Origin: Halocafeteria seosinensis
Lineage: Eukaryota; Sar; Bigyra; Bicosoecida
Reading direction: 5' to 3'
Length of the DNA: 12,656 nucleotides
Assembly: GCA_001687465.1 (NCBI GenBank)
Contig: LVLI01001127.1
Coordinates: 1 to 12,656 of the forward strand
Shown here: positions 1 through 6,360 of the stretch, in pieces
Layout: every line of letters begins with the position of its first letter
Numbering within the stretch: position 1 is the stretch's first letter
Translations under genes and position numbers: made by a program
The notes under the pieces: generated by a model
Databases searched by the model: none
What the model saw: the letters and a program-made list of their open reading frames with translations, nothing else
Told to the model about the DNA's origin: nothing

Positions 1-147
1 GAGTCCGTCGGAGACGGACTCAGGACAGTGGATAGGTGGCCTGATATCCACCCTGACAAGACACTCTGATGTGTCCGCCCTGAATGATCCGCCTATCTCT
101 CTATCGTACAAAAGTCAGATGTACGATTTTCTTGGGTGGCGACCGGC
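1..147. other. Non-coding hairpin-rich left end
   Basis: No convincing gene is seen here. Four perfect inverted repeats are packed into the first 127 bases: 1-9 with 13-21 (9 bp, loop GGA), 28-34 with 45-51 (7 bp), 60-64 with 71-75 (5 bp) and 103-110 with 120-127 (8 bp, loop 9). The tetranucleotide CTGA also recurs at short intervals. The region lies beyond the stop of the minus-strand gene at 148-471, so part may be its 3' untranslated region. Whether it is also near a genome end cannot be told from the window. Confidence 0.5.
103..127 (-). terminator. Hairpin downstream of 148-471 gene
   Basis: The arms ATCGTACA (103-110) and TGTACGAT (120-127) pair perfectly over 8 bp with a 9-base loop, about 21 bases past the stop codon of the minus-strand gene. 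Its stem sequence differs from the ATAATAAT-type hairpins elsewhere in the window, so a role in 3'-end formation is only a guess from position. Confidence 0.35.
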
Positions 148-471
148 TCAGTTTTTTGGAGACTCTAATTCACCAATTATCATTTTATTGAAAGCAACCT
201 GCCAACTATCAATCGACCATTCTCGTTCGACCAATGCTTTTTCTTTTCGGGGATAAGTTAGAGTGTAAGCCGTAACAAACAATCTTGATGCTTTTTCTTC
301 GTTGCTCAGTCTCATGTGGAAACTATACTGATAGCGATTACCACACAATTTAAGCAAACAGCGTCCATCATCAAGGGTTCTTATTTCATACGCCCGAAAA
401 TGAGAGAGATCCGGCACCTTGGGTATATTGTCCCTCAGATAATACCAGCACCAATCCTTAGCCGTTGGCAT
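148..471 (-). CDS. Orphan 107-residue protein
   Basis: I do not recognise this protein. The frame is open further upstream to 561, but the ATG at 469-471 is preferred because a TATAGA box (476-481) lies 4 bases before it, as at other genes here. The upstream extension would also run through the promoter of the divergent gene at 561. The product is soluble-looking, rich in aromatic residues at its start (WCWYY at residues 7-11), with three cysteines (8, 38, 43 approximately) and no membrane segment or obvious catalytic motif. It ends in TGA at 148-150. It is divergent from the 145-residue paralogue at 561-998, with about 90 bases between the two starts. Confidence 0.6.
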   Translation of the reverse strand: MPTAKDWCWYYLRDNIPKVPDLSHFRAYEIRTLDDGRCLLKLCGNRYQYSFHMRLSNEEKASRLFVTAYTLTYPRKEKALVEREWSIDSWQVAFNKMIIGELESPKN

Positions 472-475
472 TTTC

Positions 476-481
476 TCTATA
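476..481 (-). promoter_or_regulatory. TATAGA start-proximal box
   Basis: TATAGA on the minus strand, 4 bases upstream of the ATG at 469-471. It is one of a set of near-identical boxes at the same place before other genes. Its function as a promoter or initiator is inferred from recurrence and position. Confidence 0.5.
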
Positions 482-521
482 TTTGATATCAAAATTTTCA
501 AAACTTGGCGACCGGAAGGTA

Positions 522-542
522 TATAGAAAAATTTTTTATCCG
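522..542 (+). promoter_or_regulatory. Distal A/T promoter box, copy 1
   Basis: A 21-base element that begins TATAGAAAAATTTTTT and ends ATCCG. It is matched at 20 of 21 positions upstream of the paralogous gene at 10455-10892 (10906-10926 on the minus strand). Only these two genes have it, and its 3' edge lies 18 bases before the ATG. It could be an early-class promoter element or a binding site; this is inference. Confidence 0.5.
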
Positions 543-547
543 GAGGG

Positions 548-553
548 TATAGG
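548..553 (+). promoter_or_regulatory. TATAGG start-proximal box
   Basis: TATAGG followed by AC, 7 bases before the ATG at 561. The paralogue at 10892 has the same TATAGGAC just before its start, supporting conservation of the element. Confidence 0.45.
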
Positions 554-560
554 ACGTCCA

Positions 561-998
561 ATGGCAGAGAAATTGATATTATATGATAAAGCGAAACCGT
601 CCCATTCGTTAGCAGATATGAACGCTTACGACTTCTTTAAGACATATATTCTAGATGAATTTTGCGAGAGATTGAAGCATAGACCTGACATATTTGAACC
701 TGAAATATTTTACTCCCAAGAGCATTTTTTGTTGATACGATCGGAAAGTGATTTTAAAATTTATTTGCCGACAACTGAAGAAGAAAATCGGGAATTATCA
801 GACATGTATAACTTGTCTTGGAATGAAGTACCAACAGACCACATAAAGATTGGCTTCATAAACGACAATGGTAAAAATACATATACACTTTCTATCCAAA
901 AACAGAATGCCGAACAAATGCTTAGTAGCCATACTAATAAGGATGACCAAACCAAAAGAATCATTGCTTCTAAGGTTCATCGTTACGGATATATTTGA
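561..998 (+). CDS. Orphan 145-residue protein, paralogue 1
   Basis: Function unknown. It is clearly related to the protein at 10455-10892, which has exactly the same length. Shared blocks are MAEKLI-YD at the N-terminus, LADMNAY near residue 20, IFYS-E-F in the middle, VP--HIKIG around residue 95, and YTLS--KQ-A--ML in the last third; the C-terminal 20 or so residues diverge. The frame is open upstream to 465, but the ATG at 561 matches the paralogue's start and follows a TATAGG box. No signal peptide, membrane segment or enzyme motif is visible. It stops with TGA at 996-998, inside a hairpin shared with the convergent protease gene. Its base composition is more AT-rich than the structural genes to its right. 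Confidence 0.8.
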   Translation: MAEKLILYDKAKPSHSLADMNAYDFFKTYILDEFCERLKHRPDIFEPEIFYSQEHFLLIRSESDFKIYLPTTEEENRELSDMYNLSWNEVPTDHIKIGFINDNGKNTYTLSIQKQNAEQMLSSHTNKDDQTKRIIASKVHRYGYI

Positions 999-1027
999 AT
1001 AATAACAGCAATTTCCATGTTATTATT
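998..1027. terminator. AT-rich hairpin between convergent genes
   Basis: AATAATAACA (998-1007) pairs perfectly with TGTTATTATT (1018-1027) across a 10-base loop. The left arm begins on the last base of the TGA at 996-998. The right arm contains two bases of the protease's TAA (1026-1028, minus strand). The same stem could form in both transcripts, so a bidirectional 3'-end signal is plausible. Similar ATAATAAT-type stems are at 6327-6351 and 10950-10977. Confidence 0.6.
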
Positions 1028-1610
1028 AAGCCGGTTTGTCAATATGGTCGGTCAGAAGAGTGACCGCTTGGTCATAGGTGTCCAAACCCGTTTGGTCTTT
1101 GATATCATCCATCCAGTCTTTGAAACCTACCAGACTCGGATCGTCAGCATTCCAACAGTAATGGATGAAAGCAATTTGCCATCTGCCACAGGTTTGGATA
1201 TCCAGATTATCTTCGTTTTGGAATGGAAAGGGATTCGAGTAATATTGATACCTGTCAGGGTTTTGTACGATCTTTTCCAACAAATATGGGCGACTCTGAC
1301 CCATTTCTTCGTTTTTCTCAGGCGTTGCCCATGTCAATGGCTGATCCGGATATTCGCCGTAGGAATCAAAGTAGATCAAATGATCGGGTTCATTCTCTTT
1401 GGGAATACGAACCACCGAGACCCAATGGCCGTAATTTTCCCGAATCAGATACAACAGAATACACGCCCCGTTTCGGGTCAAGCGATCCAATGACTTGCCA
1501 TAGATTTCATTGTACGTCAGGATTGGAATCTTTTTGGTCGTGTTGTTTTGTATCTGACTCTCGCTGAGGGCTATCCGCTTCAGTTCCTTTATTTTTTGGC
1601 GATTGACCAT
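1026..1610 (-). CDS. Adenain/Ulp1-like virion maturation cysteine protease
   Basis: A 194-residue protein with the pattern of the adenovirus-type (C5/Ulp1 fold) maturation protease found in polintons, polinton-like viruses and virophages. GHW carries the presumed catalytic His62, YFDSYG gives Asp82, FPFQ gives Gln131, which would build the oxyanion hole, and TCGRW gives the nucleophile Cys141. Order, spacing and overall length fit the family, so it is probably active. In relatives the enzyme cleaves capsid or core precursors inside the assembling particle. The ATG at 1608-1610 follows a TATAGA box (1616-1621) that lies inside the preceding membrane-protein gene, and the two genes overlap by 104 bases in different frames. 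It converges on the orphan at 561-998, sharing a hairpin. Lineage assignment beyond the protease type is not secure. Confidence 0.88.
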   Translation of the reverse strand: MVNRQKIKELKRIALSESQIQNNTTKKIPILTYNEIYGKSLDRLTRNGACILLYLIRENYGHWVSVVRIPKENEPDHLIYFDSYGEYPDQPLTWATPEKNEEMGQSRPYLLEKIVQNPDRYQYYSNPFPFQNEDNLDIQTCGRWQIAFIHYCWNADDPSLVGFKDWMDDIKDQTGLDTYDQAVTLLTDHIDKPA

Positions 1611-1797
1611 TTTGCTCTATATTAGAATTGCCATTTTTCCGAACCTCGGTTGAGAACCGGCAAATGGTCGTCACCAAATCGCTGTTGGTACAACTGGATG
1701 AGCAATTGGATCGTCGCCAATACCGATAAAACAGCGGGATTCCGACGGCTGAGACACTTCCAAACAGCCCAATGAAAACATAACTGGCAATCTCCAT
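1507..1797 (-). CDS. Small N-terminally anchored membrane protein
   Basis: A 96-residue protein of unknown family. Residues 4-24 are hydrophobic (ASYVFIGLFG and onward), followed by RYWRR, a typical single membrane anchor with a positive flank. The remaining 70 residues are hydrophilic and rich in Ser, Asn, Gln, Asp and Lys, likely disordered. The ATG at 1795-1797 is chosen because a GATATACGAAGGA stretch, a variant of the start-proximal box, immediately precedes it; the frame is open to a GTG at 1818. The last 104 bases overlap the start of the protease gene, and that protease's TATAGA box is inside this coding region. Position between the 577-residue protein and the protease suggests a virion membrane or assembly protein, by inference. 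Confidence 0.6.
   Translation of the reverse strand: MEIASYVFIGLFGSVSAVGIPLFYRYWRRSNCSSSCTNSDLVTTICRFSTEVRKNGNSNIEQNGQSPKNKGTEADSPQRESDTKQHDQKDSNPDVQ
1616..1621 (-). promoter_or_regulatory. TATAGA start-proximal box of protease
   Basis: TATAGA on the minus strand, 5 bases upstream of the protease ATG. It lies inside the coding sequence of the overlapping membrane-protein gene. Confidence 0.5.
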
Positions 1798-1827
1798 TCC
1801 TTCGTATATCATAGACACGAAAGAAAA

Positions 1828-3561
1828 TTATTTCAGACGTTTGGCCAATGATGACTTTTTACCGCCTTGCTTGTTTGGAAAATTTGGCATTGGCATCGGG
1901 GCGAAATCCGATTGATTACCGCCTTTCTTCTTGCCTTTCTTCTTCCCCTTGTTCCCTTTCTTCTGTTTTTGCTTTTTCCGGAATTCCTGTTTCATTTTCT
2001 TCTTCTCTTCCGGCGACGCCAATTGAAGGGCATCAATTTCATCTTCACTTTGGAAATCCTTGGAACCGATCCCATGGTCTTTACCGGCGTTTCCAAGGTT
2101 CTTCAGGAAATCAATTCCTTTCTTGACCTCCTTGAATGGATTCTTGGCACCGCCTTGCTCTTGTTGTTCCTCTTCGTCAGTCTTTTCTTCACCGACCTGT
2201 TGGGGTTCTTCGGCTGGTTGGGCTTGACCACTCTGTTGGGTTTGCCCTTGTTGGCCGGAATCGCCACGAATTCGTTTGATCATCCCCTCTTTGGTATTAC
2301 TCTTTTGTGGTTTGAGCCCCATTTGTTGGATTTTCCAAATCAGATCTTTTTGATTGAACTTATTTTTGAGTTGACTGGCGTCGGCCTGTTCCTCGCCACT
2401 TTGAATACGGTTCAACAATTGCTTCTTTTGGTCGTTGGGGGAATGTTGTGACGCCTCATCTTCCTTTTCTTCTTGTTGTAATGTGGATTCGTCAATCCCC
2501 CGTAGAAGTGTTAATAATTTCCGTCTCTCTTGATTGGATAGCCGACTCCACCGCCCCAATTGACTCAGAAACGACTCCAGACTTCCCAACTTAGCATCCA
2601 CAAGGCTTTCCATGTACGCTTGTAAGGCATCGTCTCTCTTCTGGTTCTGATAGGTTTCCAATAACTTCAGGATATAGATATAAAAGATCAAAATAAGCCG
2701 AATTTTGGGTATATTGCCACCGGCAAAGAGCGACGGGTTACCAATAATACCTCGGATGGCTGATTCTAACATGGCTCGCATCTCTTCCAGATTCTTTCGC
2801 TTGATTTGGGTGCCATGCTCTTCTAGCGTCCGAAGCCCACTGTTTAAGGTCTCCATACGCAAACTACTGAAGGAAGCCGATCCGGCACTTTCCCGCCCCA
2901 GCGACGAACTGATTTCCTGTATCATCTTTTTCAGTTGAAGTACTTCGCCTCGTTTCTCGGTCAATGGCAAGGTCTTAGCAAATTGGTTGGGATTGGACGG
3001 TTCATCGGTTTCTTCGGGGTCTTCATCCTCTTCCTCAAATTGATCGAAGTGTTTTTGGATCATGTTTTGGAGTTGGCTGGCCCCGCCGGTTGGCGTTTTT
3101 TTTTCCTTGCCCATGATTTCGGCCACGACGGCATCGGCGGTATCATTATTCTGTACGACGTCAAATTCTTGTTGTTGTTGTGACGCCAAGCCCTGATAGG
3201 GATGACCAAACGTTTCCTTCATACGCTTGTCAAAATTCAAGGGTTGCTCGGGAAGGGTTTGACTGGGATGATGTTTCGGAAAGTCAAACTGACCGGCTTC
3301 GGATTGTCCCCGAAGCAGATTATATTTGGCCTGTATCAGGGGTTCATCATGGTCGGCCGTCCGATGTTTGGACGGTTCAGCGATATGCCATGTATCAAAG
3401 AGGAAGCGATACTGTCCTAAGATATTGTCACGGGTGGATTCCCCCGTATATTCCCGCCACGGATCATGTGGTTGCTCTAACTGTTCGGGAGGAATATCCG
3501 ACCAGCCTCGGAAATCATTAGGCTTGAGATTGAGTTTTCGTTCCATAAGTTCTCTGTCCAT
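1828..3561 (-). CDS. Large charged protein with SAP-like motif and basic tail
   Basis: 577 residues; family not recognised. Features in order: a Trp/Pro-containing N-terminal part (1-125), a short Gln run near 128-131, a strongly acidic stretch (174-188), predicted helices around 200-275, a hydrophobic helix at 286-301 that could be buried or membrane-associated, and a second helical part to about 360. At 402-431 there is a SAP-like helix-turn-helix pattern (KDLIWKIQQMGL then KEGMIKRI), a fold often used for DNA binding. A Gln/Glu-rich linker (437-470) leads to a tail at 519-577 made largely of Lys and Gly (GNKGKKKGKKKGG). The combination fits a virion core or DNA-condensing protein and a candidate substrate of the nearby protease; this is inference. 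The start follows a TATAGA box at once. Nothing looks truncated. Confidence 0.8.
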   Translation of the reverse strand: MDRELMERKLNLKPNDFRGWSDIPPEQLEQPHDPWREYTGESTRDNILGQYRFLFDTWHIAEPSKHRTADHDEPLIQAKYNLLRGQSEAGQFDFPKHHPSQTLPEQPLNFDKRMKETFGHPYQGLASQQQQEFDVVQNNDTADAVVAEIMGKEKKTPTGGASQLQNMIQKHFDQFEEEDEDPEETDEPSNPNQFAKTLPLTEKRGEVLQLKKMIQEISSSLGRESAGSASFSSLRMETLNSGLRTLEEHGTQIKRKNLEEMRAMLESAIRGIIGNPSLFAGGNIPKIRLILIFYIYILKLLETYQNQKRDDALQAYMESLVDAKLGSLESFLSQLGRWSRLSNQERRKLLTLLRGIDESTLQQEEKEDEASQHSPNDQKKQLLNRIQSGEEQADASQLKNKFNQKDLIWKIQQMGLKPQKSNTKEGMIKRIRGDSGQQGQTQQSGQAQPAEEPQQVGEEKTDEEEQQEQGGAKNPFKEVKKGIDFLKNLGNAGKDHGIGSKDFQSEDEIDALQLASPEEKKKMKQEFRKKQKQKKGNKGKKKGKKKGGNQSDFAPMPMPNFPNKQGGKKSSLAKRLK

Positions 3562-3562
3562 T

Positions 3563-3568
3563 TCTATA
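3563..3568 (-). promoter_or_regulatory. TATAGA start-proximal box
   Basis: TATAGA on the minus strand, one base from the ATG at 3559-3561 of the 577-residue protein. This leaves little room for a conventional 5' leader if it acts as a TATA-type element. Confidence 0.5.
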
Positions 3569-3587
3569 TTGATGGGGGAAAAAAGAA

Positions 3588-6320
3588 TTACATCATCATC
3601 AGATATTTGACTGTCGCTTGTCCGCCCAACCGGTTGGTAATGACGAGATTCTCATTGGAGGTGTCCAAAATAACATTCAATTTCCCGTCATCGCCGGTTG
3701 AACCGGATGGATCAATGGTTAAGGTCATAAAATTGATAACGCTGGGATCAAACAACGAATTTTGTGCTACGAAATCACTACCAATGATACGCCAATATGC
3801 TTCAGCAATCCCGTCGGGTTGAGAGCCCTCTTGGGCTGACACAAGTATTTTGCCAATCGGAGAGACCCCAGAAGATATGGTAAATGCTGTATCATCACCC
3901 ATGGTTATTTCCTTCATCCCAATTATGGGAAGACCGACCATATCTTGGCCGTTCATATTGACGGAACTTTGGGCGGGACGGGAATACCAATCGTACGACT
4001 GGAAATCATTGGTGCCCTGACCGTTGTGGTAGAGATATTTAATTTCATCGGCCGATAAAACACGATCCCAAACAGCAACCTCATCCACCAATCCATCAGG
4101 GTTGTTACTTCCATCTTGTCCGAAAATGGATTCTCCACCTGTTAAATTACTACCGCTTATTGTCCCTGTGCCCACTTGAGACCCGTCCAAGTATATTGTA
4201 CCGGTTGTTCCATTACGTGTCACTATGATATGATGCCATGTGTTGTTGGACAGACTGCCACCGGCAACGGAAGACGATGAGCCACTATCGTCGGTTCGGA
4301 AAGAAAGAATTCCACTGCTGGAATAAAAAATCACAATACGGTTATCTGTATTTCCAGCATTCAAGCGAGAATCCAGAAAGTTTTGCGTTTTTGTAATATC
4401 ATCCGTATTAACCCAAAACGCCCACGTGAAATCTCCGGATCCATGGTCTAACGCCCCCGCTCCTAAATCCAAAAAGTCGTTATCTGTATCCGTGAATTCA
4501 ATGGCATTGCCAATTTTACCTGTCGCTTGAGATATTGAACCGCTTCCTTTTTCTGTGGCATCAAACGTACCGATGCTGTCGTTAAACAGATTGTTGCCGT
4601 CATCAAAACTGTAGTATAATCGTGCCCCATGCCGAAGTTGGGGGATTCCGGCCAAACTATCGGTATAATTCTTGGTCACGGCATCGGTACTCTCCGTTGG
4701 TGTCCCAACATTCGCCAACCGATGGCTATTCAAATTGACGGTGGATTGAGCCGGTAACGAATACCATCCGAAGGATTGGAAATCATTGGTGGCATTTCCA
4801 TTATTGTACAGATATTTGATTTCAGGCAGAGACAAGACACGAGTCCAGACGCCTAATTCATCCTCCACAAAATAGTTGTCACCACCTGTCCTGCCAATTA
4901 AGGAATTACCTGACTTGGATATATCACCACTGCGAACGGTTCCTGTTTTCACCAAAACGCCATCGAGATAAATATTGCCTGTGGTACCTGTTCGTGTGAA
5001 TAAAATATGATACCATTGATTGAGAGTCAAACTAAATCCATTATAGAAAAAATCAGCAACGGTTCCGCCTGAATCTTCTGTGAAAAATCGTAAAGAATCA
5101 TTTTTTACTTCACACCCAAACTGAGGTTGGGCTCCTGAGTTGTTCCAAAACGGTCTATGAGCATTGTTAATGGTCTGTGTGGCTTTATACCAAACACTAA
5201 TACTAAAATCGGATGTTCCGATATCAAAAGCATCGCCAACATTGACTGTGTCAGTATCTTGTATCTCTAAACCTTGTCCAAGTTTTCCACTGACAATACT
5301 TGATCCACTAGCGGTTCCATCATGTGTTCCAATAGAATCGGCATATGAATTTGATCCATCAAAACTGTAATAGGCACGGGCGGAACGTCTTAGTTGGGGA
5401 ATTCCGGCCAATGAGTCGGTATAATTCTTGGTCACAGCATCGGTACTCTCCGTTGGTGTCCCAACATTCACCAACCGATTTTGATTCAAATTGATATCTT
5501 GCTGAGCCGGAAAGGAATACCAGCCAAATTTGTGGAAATCATTGGTACCATTGCCATTATTGTACAAATAATCCACTTCATCCGAGCCCAACATCCGATC
5601 CCATGCCCCAACTTCATCCACACGGGCATAGGTTTCTCCTCCATCAAATCCAATGGTACCACTGTCCGATGTACTAATGGAACCGGGTCGTACCGATGAT
5701 CCCCCGACCTCTAACGTCCCATTGACATAGATTTGGCCTGTTCCACCCCCGCTTCGTACCACCACAATATGATACCATTGGTTCAACGTCCCGAAGGACG
5801 AATTGGTCGACAGATTGGCCGTTGATCCATCGTCCGTGAAGAGGACGATTTTGGAATCACTGGCACTATGGTAAATGGAAAACTGGTTGGACGAATCGCC
5901 TTGATGGATCAACGTCTGGTTGCTGTTCAATTGCGTCGGGTAATACCAAAAGGAAATCGTAAAATCATTGGAACCGAAATGGAAGGCGTCGCCGACTTTC
6001 AAGTGTTCCGTTCCGGCCATTTCAAAGGCGTTGGCAATCTTCCCGTCGCTGGTAATGGTGACAATACCGGACGGCGTCCCATCGTATGTTCCAATGGAAT
6101 CATTGTAGGAATCCGTCGGATCATCAAAGGAATAATAGGCACGAGCCCCCTGAAGCATTTGGGGAATACTGGCACGGGTATCCACATAACTCTTACTGGC
6201 CACGTGACCCACACTGGTTGGATTTCCGACGTTCTCTAGGCGATAGGTGCCCATATTCACATGAGCGTTGGCCTGATATCTTGCCCAATCTTTGGCTTCC
6301 GTTGTCAGAAGTGATGACAT
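3588..6320 (-). CDS. Fibre-like protein with three LamG/concanavalin A-like domains
   Basis: 910 residues built from three similar units. Each unit has a short linker of the kind seen in phage tail fibres (NLNQNRLVNVGTPT, then DAVTKNY) followed by a LamG/concanavalin A-like lectin domain at about 60-255, 314-506 and 566-765. Each domain opens with YYSFD, has an NQWYH or NTWHH strand and IYLDG or IYVNG, and closes with DE--WDR-L---E--YLY. The C-terminal 140 residues are unique and may be the trimerising or particle-bound head. There is no signal peptide or membrane segment. LamG folds commonly bind sugars, so a host-attachment fibre is likely. It lies between the beta-helix protein and the SAP-like protein on the same strand. 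The start follows a TATAGA box at 6322-6327. Confidence 0.85.
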   Translation of the reverse strand: MSSLLTTEAKDWARYQANAHVNMGTYRLENVGNPTSVGHVASKSYVDTRASIPQMLQGARAYYSFDDPTDSYNDSIGTYDGTPSGIVTITSDGKIANAFEMAGTEHLKVGDAFHFGSNDFTISFWYYPTQLNSNQTLIHQGDSSNQFSIYHSASDSKIVLFTDDGSTANLSTNSSFGTLNQWYHIVVVRSGGGTGQIYVNGTLEVGGSSVRPGSISTSDSGTIGFDGGETYARVDEVGAWDRMLGSDEVDYLYNNGNGTNDFHKFGWYSFPAQQDINLNQNRLVNVGTPTESTDAVTKNYTDSLAGIPQLRRSARAYYSFDGSNSYADSIGTHDGTASGSSIVSGKLGQGLEIQDTDTVNVGDAFDIGTSDFSISVWYKATQTINNAHRPFWNNSGAQPQFGCEVKNDSLRFFTEDSGGTVADFFYNGFSLTLNQWYHILFTRTGTTGNIYLDGVLVKTGTVRSGDISKSGNSLIGRTGGDNYFVEDELGVWTRVLSLPEIKYLYNNGNATNDFQSFGWYSLPAQSTVNLNSHRLANVGTPTESTDAVTKNYTDSLAGIPQLRHGARLYYSFDDGNNLFNDSIGTFDATEKGSGSISQATGKIGNAIEFTDTDNDFLDLGAGALDHGSGDFTWAFWVNTDDITKTQNFLDSRLNAGNTDNRIVIFYSSSGILSFRTDDSGSSSSVAGGSLSNNTWHHIIVTRNGTTGTIYLDGSQVGTGTISGSNLTGGESIFGQDGSNNPDGLVDEVAVWDRVLSADEIKYLYHNGQGTNDFQSYDWYSRPAQSSVNMNGQDMVGLPIIGMKEITMGDDTAFTISSGVSPIGKILVSAQEGSQPDGIAEAYWRIIGSDFVAQNSLFDPSVINFMTLTIDPSGSTGDDGKLNVILDTSNENLVITNRLGGQATVKYLMMM
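4636..4738 (-). repeat. Linker repeat copy 1 in LamG gene
   Basis: 103 bases nearly identical to 5392-5494, coding for the linker between the second and third LamG domains. Differences are few and scattered, far fewer than between the flanking LamG domains. A more diverged third version lies near 6140-6250. Confidence 0.75.
5392..5494 (-). repeat. Linker repeat copy 2 in LamG gene
   Basis: Partner of 4636-4738, in the linker between the first and second LamG domains. Both copies encode the same GTPTESTDAVTKNYTDS stretch. The whole gene has a repeat period of about 760-780 bases. Confidence 0.75.
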
Positions 6321-6321
6321 C

Positions 6322-6327
6322 TCTATA
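6322..6327 (-). promoter_or_regulatory. TATAGA start-proximal box of LamG gene
   Basis: TATAGA on the minus strand, one base upstream of the ATG at 6318-6320. Its upstream edge touches the stem of the hairpin at 6327-6351, so gene end and gene start signals are fused. Confidence 0.5.
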
Positions 6328-6351
6328 TAATAATCTCCGAAAGATTATTAT
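6327..6351 (-). terminator. AT-rich hairpin after beta-helix gene
   Basis: ATAATAATCT (6327-6336) pairs perfectly with AGATTATTAT (6342-6351) over a 5-base loop, 9 bases past the stop codon of the beta-helix gene. The stem resembles those at 998-1027 and 10950-10977. Likely a 3'-end signal separating the beta-helix transcript from the LamG transcript. Confidence 0.55.
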
Positions 6352-6360
6352 TCTGAACTC

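Noticed and set aside
1-75. Possible hammerhead-type ribozyme from recurring CTGA and CTGATG strings
   Set aside because: The strict core (CTGA-N-GA followed by a stem and GAAA) is not complete on either strand; only fragments match.
472-561. N-terminal extensions of the 148-471 and 561-998 genes across their shared promoter
   Set aside because: Paralogue alignment and TATAGA boxes fix the starts at 471 and 561; the extensions overlap each other and the boxes.
1867-2451. Long Leu/Phe-rich plus-strand open frame
   Set aside because: It is the antisense reading of the Lys/Gln/Glu-rich 577-residue gene and has no start box.
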